Part shown: piece after piece, positions 19,772-29,258 of the stretch
Numbering within the stretch: position 1 is the first letter of the stretch
Layout: every line of letters starts with the position of its first letter
Assembly (NCBI GenBank): GCA_947443645.1
Contig: CANEXF010000005.1
Location: forward strand, 62,001 to 126,000
Source: Comamonadaceae bacterium
GTDB taxonomy: Bacteria; Pseudomonadota; Gammaproteobacteria; Burkholderiales; Burkholderiaceae_C
Length of the DNA: 64,000 nucleotides
Reading direction: 5' to 3'
Notes under the pieces: model-generated
The model's database searches: none
Told to the model about the DNA's origin: nothing
The model's input: the letters and a program-made list of their open reading frames with translations, nothing else
Position numbers and translations under genes: made by a program

Positions 19772-20135
19772 AAATGTCTGTGCCGGGCGGCCAATTCGTG
19801 GGTCCCAGCCTGAAAGTAACGAAAACAAAGAAAAGCAAACGGCTTGCGAGCAAGCCAACGGGTATTCGGTTTCTGCCATACACCCCTTCATAAAGGGTGA
19901 AATGGTTGAGCCTTGAGTGGGCACCGTTGGGGAAGTGCTCGCCGGGAAAATAGAACAGTGCTGCGGGGATCAGGGCTGTGTGGGCACTGAAAGCACTGGA
20001 GATTCGGGCTCTGAGAAGCGCCGCATTTGAGAAGGAAACCGCTGATAAAGAGGCTTCGTTATAAAACGCTGATGCGTTACCGAATCCACTATTGTACCCG
20101 CGCGCCTCAAACCCGGCTCCCCGTGGCTGCAAAGC
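19772..20135. other. 364-nt stretch without a supported gene
   Basis: Overlapping open frames here are not convincing. The only clear structure is a perfect hairpin GGCTTGC-GA-GCAAGCC at 19841-19856, which on the minus strand is followed by a T-rich run (GTTTGCTTTTCTTTGTTTTC). It may terminate the sensor/regulator operon or belong to the leader of the small gene. Confidence 0.5.
19821..19856 (-). terminator. possible intrinsic terminator downstream of the kinase/regulator operon
   Basis: Minus-strand hairpin GGCTTGCTCGCAAGCC (7-bp stem, 2-nt loop) followed by an interrupted T-rich tract. It is 280 nt past the response-regulator stop. The interrupted T run makes this tentative. Confidence 0.35.
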
Positions 20136-21200
20136 TCAGCCCTCAAACTGGGGATGCAGCTGCTTGATGCGGTTCATGGCCATGCCTGCAGCAGCGGTGC
20201 GCGTTTCAACCCCGAGCTTGACGTAAACCCGCTCCAGATGCTTTTTGACGGTGGCCGGACTGGCGCCCAGGATGTCTGCGATGTCGCGGTTGATCTTGCC
20301 CTTGACCACCCAGTACAGCACCTCGGCCTCCCTGGCCGTGAGCTTGAAGCTCAGGCTCATGGCCCGGGCAATCGCATCTTCAGAGGTCTCGCGCATCACA
20401 ATGAGCCAGTCACCGCCCTCGCCGGATTGCGCATCCCCCGTCTGTTGATGCAGCCGAAACGTCAGACGCCGCTGCCCTTGCTCGACCGACAAACGCGGCG
20501 GCTCAATCTGGCGTTCGGCGTCCGCCACATGTTGGCGCAACCATTGCAGCACAGGTTCCGGCGTTTGCGGGGCGGCCGTGCCGTAGTAGCGCATCAGCAA
20601 CTCGCGCGCCAGCGGCGTTTGCCAGATCAGCCGGCCCGCCCCTTCACCCTCCTGAGCAGTTTCCAAACGCACCGTGATGCTGGCATAGCCGAACGCATCC
20701 AGCGCATTGCGCGCCTGACCGGCTTGCCTGGCCTCTTGCCTGGCGCGTCGGGCCCCTTGCAGGTGAACCCCCATGCGGGCCATCACCTCCCTGGGCTTGA
20801 TGGGCTTGGTCACGTAGTCCACGCCACCGGCTTCCAGCGCGGCAACCAGATACTCGGTTTCGGTCAGGCCGGTCATGAAGACGATGGGAATATGCGCGGT
20901 CTCCGGCATGGCCTTCAGTCGTCTGGCAACTTCAAAGCCGTCCATACCCGGCATCATGGCGTCGAGCAGCACGATGTCGGGCAGCGCCTGCCTGGCACGC
21001 TGGAGTGCCGCCTCGCCACTGCTGGCCACCAGCACGGTGTAGCCTGACTCGTCAAGCGCGTCATGCAGCACCGACAGGTTGTCGGGCACGTCATCAACAA
21101 TCAGCACCACATCGCTGTTGGCACGGTCCAGGGTCTGGTTGAGCTTGTGATCCAGCCTGGGCTGATCATGACTTGCCGCTTCTTCAAGCATCTTGTGCAT
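20136..21200 (-). CDS. LuxR/NarL-type response regulator paired with the transporter-kinase
   Basis: 354 residues. Receiver domain about 30-145: VVLIVDDVPDN (acidic pocket), phosphoacceptor Asp80 in IVLLDAMMPGMDG, and Lys in DYVTKPIKP. The middle (about 165-280) looks PAS-like, with no known motif. The C-terminal helix-turn-helix (about 285-345) is of the LuxR class: LTAREAEVLYWVVKGKINRD and GASPATVKKHLERVYVKLGV. The start ATG at 21200 overlaps the end of the kinase gene by 17 nt, so the two are translationally coupled. It is expected to bind DNA and control genes linked to the kinase signal, plausibly the adjacent urease or urea-transport genes; that target is inference. Confidence 0.92.
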   Translation of the reverse strand: MHKMLEEAASHDQPRLDHKLNQTLDRANSDVVLIVDDVPDNLSVLHDALDESGYTVLVASSGEAALQRARQALPDIVLLDAMMPGMDGFEVARRLKAMPETAHIPIVFMTGLTETEYLVAALEAGGVDYVTKPIKPREVMARMGVHLQGARRARQEARQAGQARNALDAFGYASITVRLETAQEGEGAGRLIWQTPLARELLMRYYGTAAPQTPEPVLQWLRQHVADAERQIEPPRLSVEQGQRRLTFRLHQQTGDAQSGEGGDWLIVMRETSEDAIARAMSLSFKLTAREAEVLYWVVKGKINRDIADILGASPATVKKHLERVYVKLGVETRTAAAGMAMNRIKQLHPQFEG

Positions 21201-24200
21201 GCCGGGCCTCTGGGGGAGAGAGCTGCTGGCTCATGGTTTCAAACTGGAATTGCCTTGCCAGCACGCGCATCTGCTCGACAAAATCCCTGGTGGCGGGCTG
21301 CCGTTTTTCAATTTCTGCAAGTTTGTTCATGATGCCGCGGTAAAACCCAAGATTGACGACCTCCAGTAGCGCTGCCAGCTCGGATGGGTCGGGTAAAGCC
21401 GATGGCGTGCGCTCGGATAGGGCCAGTTCCGGCGTCTGTACCAGCTGGTCAAGCCAGGTCAAACCCAGACGCCGCTCCAGCCAGTCAAGCAATTCGCTGT
21501 GACGCACTGGTTTGAGAATGAAATCTTCGGGCCTGATGCCCACGTCATTGTCCAGCCCCTTGTCAAACGCATTGGCCGACACAATGGCCAGGTGCGTGTC
21601 CACGCATCCCATCCTGGATATGCGGCGCAGCGTCTCCCACCCGTCAATGCCAGGCATCGCCAGATCCATGAAGATCACGTCCGGCTGGTAGCCAGCGGCA
21701 AGCAGATCAAGGCAGTCGTGGCCGCTGGCAGCAACCCGTAACTCAAAGCCCATGGGTTGCAACAATTGCACCAGAAGCTCGCGATCGGGCTCCTCGTTGT
21801 CCACCACCAGAATCTTTCGACGCACACCTTCATAGCCGCGTGGCTGGCGCCTGGCGGTGCGGATGCTGGCGCCGTGGGCGGTGGCAGAGCTGTCATGGAG
21901 CTCCGGCAAAAACAGACGTATGCGAAACACTGAACCTTGGCCGGGTGTGCTCAGCACCGTCATCTCGCCGCCCATCAGATCAGTCAACATTTTGGCAATC
22001 GTCAAGCCCAGACCAGCGCCTGGCGTGCCCTCCGCACTTTGACCTGCCGTGGTGCCGCGCGCAAAGGGCTCAAAGATCTGCGCCAACTCTGAAGCGCTCA
22101 TGCCCGGACCGGTATCTTCAATATCGACGTAGGCCATTTCACGCGCATAGCGCAGTTTGAAAGTAACCTGCCCCTGGGCCGTGAACTTGATAGCATTTCC
22201 CAACAGGTTGATCAAAATCTGGCGCACGCGTTTTTCGTCGGCACGAACCAGTTCAGGCAGATTGCCGTTGGCCTCGAAGACAAAACGCAGTCCCTTGGCG
22301 GCGGCCTGCAGCTCAAACATGCTGGCCATTTCATGCACGCAATCGGCGAACTGCATGGGCCTGACCGTCAGGGTGAGCTTGCCGGCCTCGATGCGGGCAA
22401 TGTCCAGCGTGCCCTCGATCAACGACAGCAAATGCTCACCGCCACGCTTGATGACACTGACGGCCTGCTTGCGATGCGGCGGGATGCTGCTGTCCTCGCC
22501 CATAAGCTGCGCATAGCCCAGGATGCTGTTGAGTGGCGTGCGCAGCTCGTGGCTGATGGCGCTGATGTAGCGGCTTTTGGCCTGATTCGCCTGGTCGGCG
22601 GCATGGCGCGCCTGCTCTGCGTGAAGCTTGGCCTGCTGCAAGGCCTCATCCGTCTGGCGGTGTGACTCGATTTCACGCATCAACAAATGGGTCTGGCGAT
22701 TGGACTCTTCCTGCGCCACCTGACGGCTCTTGTGCGCCAGTACCAGCCACCAGGCGACCAACCCGGCGATCACCAGCAAGGCCATATAGGCCTTTATAAA
22801 ACCCGAACGCAAAGCGGCCTCCGAAGGCAGCAAGTCACCCAGCGCACCGATTTCCTGGTGATAGAGCAAGCCAAAGACGCTGGCCAGCAATGGCACGATG
22901 ACCAGCATCAGCAGCAAAAAATGACCCAGACCGGTATCCAGGTAGGGCCAGACACGCCGGGGCAACAACCAGCGCAAACTTGCCGACCACTGCGATGACA
23001 AGCTGGCGTGCGGCTTGCACAAGTCGCCGCAGCGCGCATCCAGCGTGCAGCAAAGCGAGCAGATCGGCCCCTGGTAAGCGGGGCAATGCGCCATGTCCGG
23101 GCCTTCGTAGTCGCGCTCGCAAATCACACAGCGCTGCAGAATCGCCCGATCTGCCGACGGGCCGCACCTGGGAGGAACAGCCCCCTCGGTGGGCAGCGAG
23201 GACACACCGTGCTGAGCGTGGGAGCCGTCATTCCTCGCGATGTAGTAACGGCCTTTGGTCGCCCAGGCGATCAAGGGCGCCGTCAGCAAAGCCGTGCCCA
23301 TGGCAATCAAGGCCGAAAAAGCCTGGGCCATTTCGCCATAAAGCCCCAGGTGCGCAGTCACCGACAGCAGGGAAGCCAGCGCCATGGCACCCACACCCAC
23401 CGGGTTGATGTCATAAAGGTGGGCACGCTTGAATTCAATCCCGGGTGGCGACAGGCCCAGAGGCTTGTTGATGACCAGATCCGCCACGACCGCCATCACC
23501 CAGGCAATCGCCACGTTGGAATACAGTCCGAGCACGTCGCCGAGCGCCTGGAACACATTCATCTCCATCAGCATGAAGGCGATCAAGGTGTTGAACACCA
23601 CCCAGACCACCCGGCCGGGATGGCTGTGCGTCAAGCGGGAAAAGAAGTTAGACCAGGCCAGTGAACCGGCATAGGCATTGGTCACATTGATCTTGAGCTG
23701 CGACAAGACGACAAACAGCGCGGTCGCCGCCACCGCCATACCGTAGTCAGGGAAGACATATTCATAAGCGGCGAGATACATCTGGTTCGGATCGACTGCG
23801 CGATCAGGCGGCACCATATTGGAAATCGCCAGATAAGCCAGCAGTGCACCACCGAGCATCTTGACTACGCCCAGCACCACCCAGCCGGGGCCACCGACCA
23901 GCACGCCAGCCCACCAGCGCCGGCTATTGGCTTTGGTCTGCACCGGCATGAAGCGCAAGTAGTCTGCTTGTTCGCCCATTTGAGTAATCAGCGCGATGCC
24001 GACCGTCAAAGCAGCACCAAACAAGTGCAAATCAAAGCCAGAGCCACTGCCTTTATCACCTGGATAGTGCGTAATTCCGACAAAAGCACCAGGATCGCGC
24101 ACAAAAACATAGACGAAGGGAACTACCAACATCACCAACCATAGCGGTTGTGTCCAGACTTGCAACCGACTGATCACAGAGACGCCGTGCGTGACCAGGG

Positions 24201-24759
24201 GAATCACCACCAGGGCACAAATGAGATAACCCCAACTTGGCGGAATACCCAGAGCCAGATCCAGCGCATAGGCCATCACTGCGGCTTCAAGCGCAAAGAA
24301 AATGAAGGTGAAAGAGGCGTAAATCAGCGAAGTGAGCGTCGAGCCGATGTAGCCAAAACCGGCGCCGCGGGTCAGCAAATCCATGTCCACGCCATAGCGC
24401 GCGGCATAAATACTGATGGGCAAACCCGCCAGAAAAATGATGAAGCCGGTGGCAACAATGGCCCAGAAAGCATTGGTAAAACCGTACTTCACCAGAAGCG
24501 TCGCACCCACGGCCTCCAGAATAAGAAACGAGGCGGCACCAAAAGCCGTGTTGGCAACACGCCATTCAGACCACTTTCTAAAACGCTGCGGCGCAAAGCG
24601 CAAGGCGTAGTCTTCCATGGTTTCGCTGGCAACCCAGCTGTTGTAGTCACGCCTGACCTTGATCACGCGCTGCACGGCGACCTCGCCGGTGACGCGCGCC
24701 TCTAGTGGCGCCGTATCGGCACCGCTGGGGTCTGGCGCAGGGTAAGCCGAAGTTTGCAT
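21184..24759 (-). CDS. NCS1 transporter-hybrid histidine kinase fusion (transceptor-type sensor)
   Basis: 1191 residues. Residues about 45-520 are a complete NCS1 (cytosine/purine permease) transporter: SEWRVANTAFGAASF, TRGAGFGYIGSTL, GEQADYLRFMP and KINVTNAYAGSLAWSN are typical. Then comes a repeat-derived linker (SSLPTEGAVPPR), a cysteine-rich cytoplasmic segment at 544-581 (CVICERD, AHCPAY, CSLCC, RCGDLC) that could bind zinc or an Fe-S centre, and two more membrane helices (about 600-680). A coiled-coil precedes the kinase H-box SHELRTPLN (His737); the ATPase has NLLGNAIKFT, DTGPGM and GLGLTIAKML. A receiver follows, with Asp1032 in FMDLAMPG. About 90 residues follow without motif. ATG 24759 is chosen where homology-like sequence begins (MQTSAYPAPD); no good ribosome-binding site is seen, and the frame is open to 25002. 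Divergent from ureA. Confidence 0.9.
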   Translation of the reverse strand: MQTSAYPAPDPSGADTAPLEARVTGEVAVQRVIKVRRDYNSWVASETMEDYALRFAPQRFRKWSEWRVANTAFGAASFLILEAVGATLLVKYGFTNAFWAIVATGFIIFLAGLPISIYAARYGVDMDLLTRGAGFGYIGSTLTSLIYASFTFIFFALEAAVMAYALDLALGIPPSWGYLICALVVIPLVTHGVSVISRLQVWTQPLWLVMLVVPFVYVFVRDPGAFVGITHYPGDKGSGSGFDLHLFGAALTVGIALITQMGEQADYLRFMPVQTKANSRRWWAGVLVGGPGWVVLGVVKMLGGALLAYLAISNMVPPDRAVDPNQMYLAAYEYVFPDYGMAVAATALFVVLSQLKINVTNAYAGSLAWSNFFSRLTHSHPGRVVWVVFNTLIAFMLMEMNVFQALGDVLGLYSNVAIAWVMAVVADLVINKPLGLSPPGIEFKRAHLYDINPVGVGAMALASLLSVTAHLGLYGEMAQAFSALIAMGTALLTAPLIAWATKGRYYIARNDGSHAQHGVSSLPTEGAVPPRCGPSADRAILQRCVICERDYEGPDMAHCPAYQGPICSLCCTLDARCGDLCKPHASLSSQWSASLRWLLPRRVWPYLDTGLGHFLLLMLVIVPLLASVFGLLYHQEIGALGDLLPSEAALRSGFIKAYMALLVIAGLVAWWLVLAHKSRQVAQEESNRQTHLLMREIESHRQTDEALQQAKLHAEQARHAADQANQAKSRYISAISHELRTPLNSILGYAQLMGEDSSIPPHRKQAVSVIKRGGEHLLSLIEGTLDIARIEAGKLTLTVRPMQFADCVHEMASMFELQAAAKGLRFVFEANGNLPELVRADEKRVRQILINLLGNAIKFTAQGQVTFKLRYAREMAYVDIEDTGPGMSASELAQIFEPFARGTTAGQSAEGTPGAGLGLTIAKMLTDLMGGEMTVLSTPGQGSVFRIRLFLPELHDSSATAHGASIRTARRQPRGYEGVRRKILVVDNEEPDRELLVQLLQPMGFELRVAASGHDCLDLLAAGYQPDVIFMDLAMPGIDGWETLRRISRMGCVDTHLAIVSANAFDKGLDNDVGIRPEDFILKPVRHSELLDWLERRLGLTWLDQLVQTPELALSERTPSALPDPSELAALLEVVNLGFYRGIMNKLAEIEKRQPATRDFVEQMRVLARQFQFETMSQQLSPPEARHAQDA
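23161..23226 (-). repeat. interspersed GC-rich repeat, in frame in the transporter-kinase linker
   Basis: Plus-strand CAGCCCCCTCGGTGGGCAGC followed by GAGGACACACC and GAGCGTGGGAGC. It matches the mdtB copies (CAGCCCCCTCGGGGGGCAGC ... GAGCGTGGGGGC). It is translated in the same frame as in mdtB, giving SLPTEGA versus SLPPEGA, and lies exactly between the transporter and the cysteine-rich segment. Confidence 0.7.
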
Positions 24760-24847
24760 ATGAAAAGGGGCATGGGGAAAGTGTCCCGGCTTGCGTGCAT
24801 GTTCCATGCCACGCCAGCGCCAGGGGCCGTGGAGGGCGTCCAGCGTG

Positions 24848-24863
24848 TGGCACCATTCTTGCA
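24848..24863 (+). promoter_or_regulatory. sigma-54 promoter of the urease operon
   Basis: TGGCACCATTCTTGCA: GG at 24849-24850 and GC at 24861-24862 separated by exactly 10 nt, matching the TGGCAC-N5-TTGCA consensus at every defined base. Transcription should start near 24874, giving a leader of about 37 nt before ureA at 24911. It implies NtrC-type activation under nitrogen limitation. I see no convincing NtrC box in the short region upstream. Confidence 0.85.
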
Positions 24864-24910
24864 CCCGCAAAAGCCTTATCAAGCAGCTAGCCTGCCCCCG
24901 AAAGAAGCCC

Positions 24911-25213
24911 ATGGAACTGACCCCCCGAGAAAAAGACAAGTTGCTCATTTTTACCGCCAGCCTGCTGGCGGAGCGGCGTATGGCGCGCGGTCTCAAGCTC
25001 AATTACCCCGAAGCCGTGGCACTCATCAGCGCGGCGGTGATGGAGGGCGCGCGCGACGGCAAGACTGTGGCGCAACTCATGAGCGAAGGTCGCACCGTGC
25101 TGACCAGCGCCGATGTGATGGACGGCATTGCAGAGCTGATTCCCGACATCCAGGTTGAAGCTACTTTCCCGGACGGCACCAAGCTCGTCACCGTGCATCA
25201 GCCCATTGTTTGA
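24911..25213 (+). CDS. ureA: urease gamma subunit
   Basis: 100-residue structural subunit of urease, the nickel enzyme that hydrolyses urea to ammonia and carbamate in the cytoplasm. [20 protein letters not shown] and [21 protein letters not shown] are typical, and the length equals the family standard. AAAGAAG precedes the ATG. First gene of the operon ureA-ureJ-ureB-ureC-ureE-ureF-ureG; expressed from the sigma-54 promoter at 24848-24863. Confidence 0.98.
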   Translation: MELTPREKDKLLIFTASLLAERRMARGLKLNYPEAVALISAAVMEGARDGKTVAQLMSEGRTVLTSADVMDGIAELIPDIQVEATFPDGTKLVTVHQPIV

Positions 25214-25250
25214 CACCTGCATCCGATTTAAAAATCAAGAGGAACACACC

Positions 25251-25853
25251 ATGCGAATGACCCATGTATTGAAGCGCCTGCTGATTGCGGCGACCGCGCT
25301 GCCGCTGGCGGCCATGGCACACAACGGGTTGGACAGCCATGCACACGCCGGCTTCTTGCTCGGCTTTATTCACCCGCTAACGGGCGCTGACCATCTGGCC
25401 GTCATGCTGGCTGTGGGGCTGTGGAGTGCACTGGCAGCGCGCCGCGCCGGCCCCGACATGCTCTGGGGACCACTTGCTTTTGCCGGCATGCTGCTGTTAG
25501 GTGCGGTCTTGGGCTTGCAGGGACTGCAGATTCCAGCCGTCGAACCCATGATTGCCGCATCTGTGCTGGTGACAGGCCTGCTGGTCATCACGCGCTGGCG
25601 CATTGCCGGCATCGCCGCAGCGCTGTTGGTCGGCGTGTTCGCGGTCTTCCATGGCCTCGCACATGGCGTTGAACTGGCGGGCAGCCCGCAAGCCGCGGCC
25701 TCGTTGGCGGGCATGCTCGCTGCGACCGCGCTGCTCCACGCCACAGGCCTGGGCCTGGGTTGGGCCTTGCGCAATGCCAACGTCTGGCTGACACGACTTG
25801 CCGGTGCGGGTGTTTCCGCGTTTGGCGCGACGCTGCTGACTCAGCTGAACTGA
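25251..25853 (+). CDS. ureJ: HupE/UreJ family nickel transporter-like protein
   Basis: 200-residue polytopic inner-membrane protein with a signal-like N-terminus ([15 protein letters not shown]). The family signature [16 protein letters not shown] is near residue 45 and [10 protein letters not shown] near 130; these His/Asp positions are thought to bind nickel in HupE/UreJ proteins. Six or seven hydrophobic helices are visible. Placed between ureA and ureB, it would supply nickel for urease. ATG 25251 has AAGAGGA upstream. Confidence 0.93.
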   Translation: MRMTHVLKRLLIAATALPLAAMAHNGLDSHAHAGFLLGFIHPLTGADHLAVMLAVGLWSALAARRAGPDMLWGPLAFAGMLLLGAVLGLQGLQIPAVEPMIAASVLVTGLLVITRWRIAGIAAALLVGVFAVFHGLAHGVELAGSPQAAASLAGMLAATALLHATGLGLGWALRNANVWLTRLAGAGVSAFGATLLTQLN

Positions 25854-25866
25854 AAGCAAAATCATC

Positions 25867-26196
25867 ATGATTCCAGGCGAGATGATGACCGATGGGGCCG
25901 ACCACGTCCTCAACGCAGGCCGGCGCAGTATGACGCTGGTGGTGCAAAACACTTCTGACCGGCCGATACAAGTGGGCTCGCACTACCACTTTGCCGAAAC
26001 CAATGCGGCGCTCAGCTTTGAGCGCAGCGCGGCGCGCGGCATGCGGCTCAATATCGCCTCGGGCATGGCGGTGCGTTTTGAGCCTGGCCAGCAGCGCACG
26101 GTAGAACTCGTGGACTTCGCTGGCGATCGAATAATTTACGGCTTTCGTGGTCTGGTCAACGGGCCAGTCGACGCCAGCACCGAAGGGACAATTTAA
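25867..26196 (+). CDS. ureB: urease beta subunit
   Basis: 109-residue structural subunit. [25 protein letters not shown] and [18 protein letters not shown] are the family pattern. The length fits free-standing UreB. Its stop codon overlaps the ureC start by one base (TAATG), which couples translation of the two subunits. Confidence 0.98.
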   Translation: MIPGEMMTDGADHVLNAGRRSMTLVVQNTSDRPIQVGSHYHFAETNAALSFERSAARGMRLNIASGMAVRFEPGQQRTVELVDFAGDRIIYGFRGLVNGPVDASTEGTI

Positions 26197-27914
26197 TGGC
26201 AACGATTGGCAGACGCGCCTACGCTGAAATGTTTGGTCCCACCGTGGGCGACCGCTTGCGGCTAGCCGACACGGAGCTGATGGTCGAAGTAGAAGCCGAC
26301 TACACACTGCGCGCCGGCAGCTATGGCGAAGAGGTCAAGTTCGGCGGCGGAAAAACCATTCGCGACGGCATGGCACAGTCGCAACGCACCAGAGCACAAG
26401 GCGCTGTTGACTGCGTGATGACCAACGCGCTCATCATTGACCACTGGGGCATCGTCAAGGCCGACATCGGCCTGAAGGGCGGTCGCATCGTCGCCATTGG
26501 CAAGGCCGGCAACCCGGACGTGCAGCCGGGCGTCGACATCATCATTGGCCCAGGCACCGAAATCATCAGCTGCGAAGGCATGATAGTCACCGCAGGCGGC
26601 ATTGACTCGCACATACACTTTATCTGTCCGCAGCAAATCGAAGAGGCGCTGACCTCCGGCGTCACCACCATGATGGGCGGCGGCACCGGACCGGCCACCG
26701 GCACCTTTGCCACCACCTGCACGCCAGGGCCCTGGAACATTGAGCGCATGCTGCAGGCCGCCGACGGCTTTGCCATGAATCTGGGCTTTCTCGGCAAGGG
26801 CAATGCCAGCCTGCCCGGCGCACTGCATGAGCAGATCAACGCCGGTGTGATTGGCCTGAAGCTGCACGAAGACTGGGGCACCACGCCAGCGGCCATCAGC
26901 AACTGCCTGGATGTGGCTGATGAAACCGACACCCAGGTTGCGATTCACAGCGACACGCTCAATGAATCTGGCTTTGTCGAGAACACCATCGCCGCCACCA
27001 AGGGAAGGTCGCTCTGCGCCTTTCACACCGAAGGCGCCGGTGGCGGTCATGCGCCTGACATCTTGAAGGTCGTGGGTGAGGCCAACTTCCTGCCATCGTC
27101 CACCAACCCGACCATGCCCTATACCGTCAACACGCTGGACGAACATGTGGACATGTTGATGGTCTGCCACCACCTGGACGCCGGCATTGCCGAGGACCTG
27201 GCCTTTGCCGAGAGCCGCATACGCAAGGAAACAATTGCGGCAGAAGACGTGCTGCATGACCTGGGCGCGATCAGCATGATGAGCTCGGACAGCCAGGCCA
27301 TGGGACGTGTTGGCGAGATCATCATCCGCACCTGGCAGACGGCTCACAAGATGAAGCAGCAGCGCGGCAAGCTGCCCGGGGATACCGAGCGCAACGACAA
27401 CTTCCGCGTCAAACGCTACATCAGCAAATACACCATCAATCCGGCCATTGCACACGGCATCTCCCACGAAGTCGGCTCGATTGAAGTCGGCAAATGGGCT
27501 GACCTGGTGGTCTGGAAGCCGGCGTTTTTTGGCGTCAAGCCGTCCATCATCCTCAAGGGTGGCTTTATCGCCATGGCAGCCATGGGCGACCCGAATGCGT
27601 CCATCCCCACGCCGCAGCCCGTGCATTACCGGCCCATGTTTGGCGGCTTTGGCGGCGCCATCGCCAAAGGTTCGTTGACCTTTGTCTCGCAAGCCGGGCT
27701 CAACGCGGGCATTCTGGACAAGTTTGGCCTGGCCAAGACGCTCAGCGCCGTGAAAAACATACGCGGTGTGCGCAAACAGCACATGGTCCACAATCACTAC
27801 CTGCCCAAAATGGAGATCGACGCGCAAACCTATGCGGTGCGCGCCGACGGCCAGTTGCTGACCTGCGAGCCGGCAACCAGCCTGCCCATGACACAACGTT
27901 ATTTTCTTTTTTGA
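26196..27914 (+). CDS. ureC: urease alpha (catalytic) subunit
   Basis: 572-residue nickel amidohydrolase, full length. Active-site features are all present: HIH metal ligands in GGIDSHIHF, the carbamylated lysine in [12 protein letters not shown], His ligands in [10 protein letters not shown] and [13 protein letters not shown], the flap Cys-His in MVCHHLD, and the metal Asp in SSDSQAMGR. Requires UreD/E/F/G for nickel insertion; UreE, F and G follow, while UreD is not in this window. Confidence 0.99.
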   Translation: MATIGRRAYAEMFGPTVGDRLRLADTELMVEVEADYTLRAGSYGEEVKFGGGKTIRDGMAQSQRTRAQGAVDCVMTNALIIDHWGIVKADIGLKGGRIVAIGKAGNPDVQPGVDIIIGPGTEIISCEGMIVTAGGIDSHIHFICPQQIEEALTSGVTTMMGGGTGPATGTFATTCTPGPWNIERMLQAADGFAMNLGFLGKGNASLPGALHEQINAGVIGLKLHEDWGTTPAAISNCLDVADETDTQVAIHSDTLNESGFVENTIAATKGRSLCAFHTEGAGGGHAPDILKVVGEANFLPSSTNPTMPYTVNTLDEHVDMLMVCHHLDAGIAEDLAFAESRIRKETIAAEDVLHDLGAISMMSSDSQAMGRVGEIIIRTWQTAHKMKQQRGKLPGDTERNDNFRVKRYISKYTINPAIAHGISHEVGSIEVGKWADLVVWKPAFFGVKPSIILKGGFIAMAAMGDPNASIPTPQPVHYRPMFGGFGGAIAKGSLTFVSQAGLNAGILDKFGLAKTLSAVKNIRGVRKQHMVHNHYLPKMEIDAQTYAVRADGQLLTCEPATSLPMTQRYFLF

Positions 27915-27922
27915 TTGACTCA

Positions 27923-28528
27923 ATGCTGCAGGTTTCAAAACTCATTGCCCAAGGCGCAGGCCTGGCCCCGGTGCTGGTCAAACGCGCAGCCAGCGTGGAG
28001 CTTGATTGGGACGTGCGCCAGAAAAGCCGCTTTGATGCGACCGACTCTCTGGGTCGCCAGCTCGGCGTGTTCTTGCCGCGCGGCACGCTGGTGCGCGGCG
28101 GCGATATGCTGCTGGCCGAAGATGGCTCCATGGTCAAGGTGATCGCGGCCCCTCAGCTTGTGCTGCGCATCACGCATTGCACAGACCACGGCTCGCCGTT
28201 TGACCTGCTGCGCGCCGCCTACCATCTGGGCAATCGCCATGTGCCGATTGAGCTCAAGCCCGACCATCTGAAGATCGAACCCGACCACGTGCTGGCAGAC
28301 ATGCTGCGTGCCATGCATCTGATCGTGCGCGAAGTCAACGAAGCGTTTGAGCCAGAAGGCGGCGCCTACAGCGCGGGCGGGCATGCCCACGAGCATGCAG
28401 GCACTGCCAAGCCGGCATCCCAGCCAGCGCACGTGCATGGCCCCGACTGCAATCACGGCCACGACCATGCCCAGGCCAGCCAGCCGGTAGCGATTCAGAT
28501 CCATAAACACAAGCCGCACAGCCATTAA
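27923..28528 (+). CDS. ureE: urease accessory metallochaperone UreE
   Basis: 201 residues. The N-terminal peptide-binding domain is about 1-75 and the metal-binding domain about 80-150, including [24 protein letters not shown] with the conserved nickel-site histidine region. The tail is strongly histidine-rich ([29 protein letters not shown]), as in nickel-storing UreE proteins. I start at ATG 27923; a TTG at 27911 that overlaps the ureC stop is also in frame. It hands nickel to the UreDFG-apo-urease complex. Confidence 0.96.
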   Translation: MLQVSKLIAQGAGLAPVLVKRAASVELDWDVRQKSRFDATDSLGRQLGVFLPRGTLVRGGDMLLAEDGSMVKVIAAPQLVLRITHCTDHGSPFDLLRAAYHLGNRHVPIELKPDHLKIEPDHVLADMLRAMHLIVREVNEAFEPEGGAYSAGGHAHEHAGTAKPASQPAHVHGPDCNHGHDHAQASQPVAIQIHKHKPHSH

Positions 28529-28538
28529 GGCGTCCTGC

Positions 28539-29258
28539 ATGTTTGAGCAAGCTGCCGGATCGGCACCCGCCCTGTCGGCAAGCAGCCTGATACAGCTGAT
28601 CTGGCTGGCCTCGCCAGCCTTGCCCGTGGGCGGATTTTCATACTCGGAAGGGCTTGAAACAGCCATAGAACGGGCGGGAGTAGCTACAGAAAGCATAGCA
28701 TCTGACTGGCTCGACGATCAACTCCATTTGACACTGGCGCGTGGCGACCTCGCCGTCATTGCGCAAGCGGTTCCGGCCTGGCGCCAAGGTCAGACCGGTG
28801 ATCTGGCGCGCATCAGGCAACTCAACGACTGGGTGCTGCAAACCAGGGAAACCAGCGAGCTACGGGCACAGGCCGAACAAATGGGACGCTCTCTGCTTGA
28901 ATGGCTGCGCAACCACGATGGCTCCGACGCTGCACGCATCGCCGCCTGCGCCGGCCTGCCGCCGACCTACCCGATCGCATTTGCGCTGGCGGCCTCACAG
29001 ACATCGGCAGGCGTGCGCGACTGCCTGCTGGCCTACGCCTTTGGCTGGGCAGAAAACATGATGCAGGCCGCGCTCAAGTCAGTGCCCCTGGGCCAGAGCG
29101 CTGGCCAGCGCATACTCGCCAGATTAAGCCGCGCCATCCCTGCGGCAGTCGAGCTGGCCATGCAACTGCCAGACGACGAGCGCCAGGCTTTTTCACCGAT
29201 GCTGGCCATTCTTTCTTCGCAACACGAAACCCAATATTCGAGGTTATTCAGATCATGA
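28539..29258 (+). CDS. ureF: urease accessory protein UreF
   Basis: 239-residue helical protein that forms the UreDFG activation complex. [16 protein letters not shown] near residue 26 is the family signature; further matches are [15 protein letters not shown], and [19 protein letters not shown] near residue 170. The codons for [13 protein letters not shown] (28659-28701) resemble one of the interspersed repeats, yet the protein length there equals that of other UreF proteins. The stop overlaps the start of a small open frame that leads to ureG. Confidence 0.96.
   Translation: MFEQAAGSAPALSASSLIQLIWLASPALPVGGFSYSEGLETAIERAGVATESIASDWLDDQLHLTLARGDLAVIAQAVPAWRQGQTGDLARIRQLNDWVLQTRETSELRAQAEQMGRSLLEWLRNHDGSDAARIAACAGLPPTYPIAFALAASQTSAGVRDCLLAYAFGWAENMMQAALKSVPLGQSAGQRILARLSRAIPAAVELAMQLPDDERQAFSPMLAILSSQHETQYSRLFRS

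Noticed and set aside
19665-20132. 155-codon minus-strand frame between the small gene and the response regulator.
   Set aside because: Atypical composition, overlaps the small conserved gene in another frame, no recognisable motif.
26262-27938. 558-codon minus-strand frame opposite ureC.
   Set aside because: Shadow of ureC; no family motif and no ribosome-binding site.
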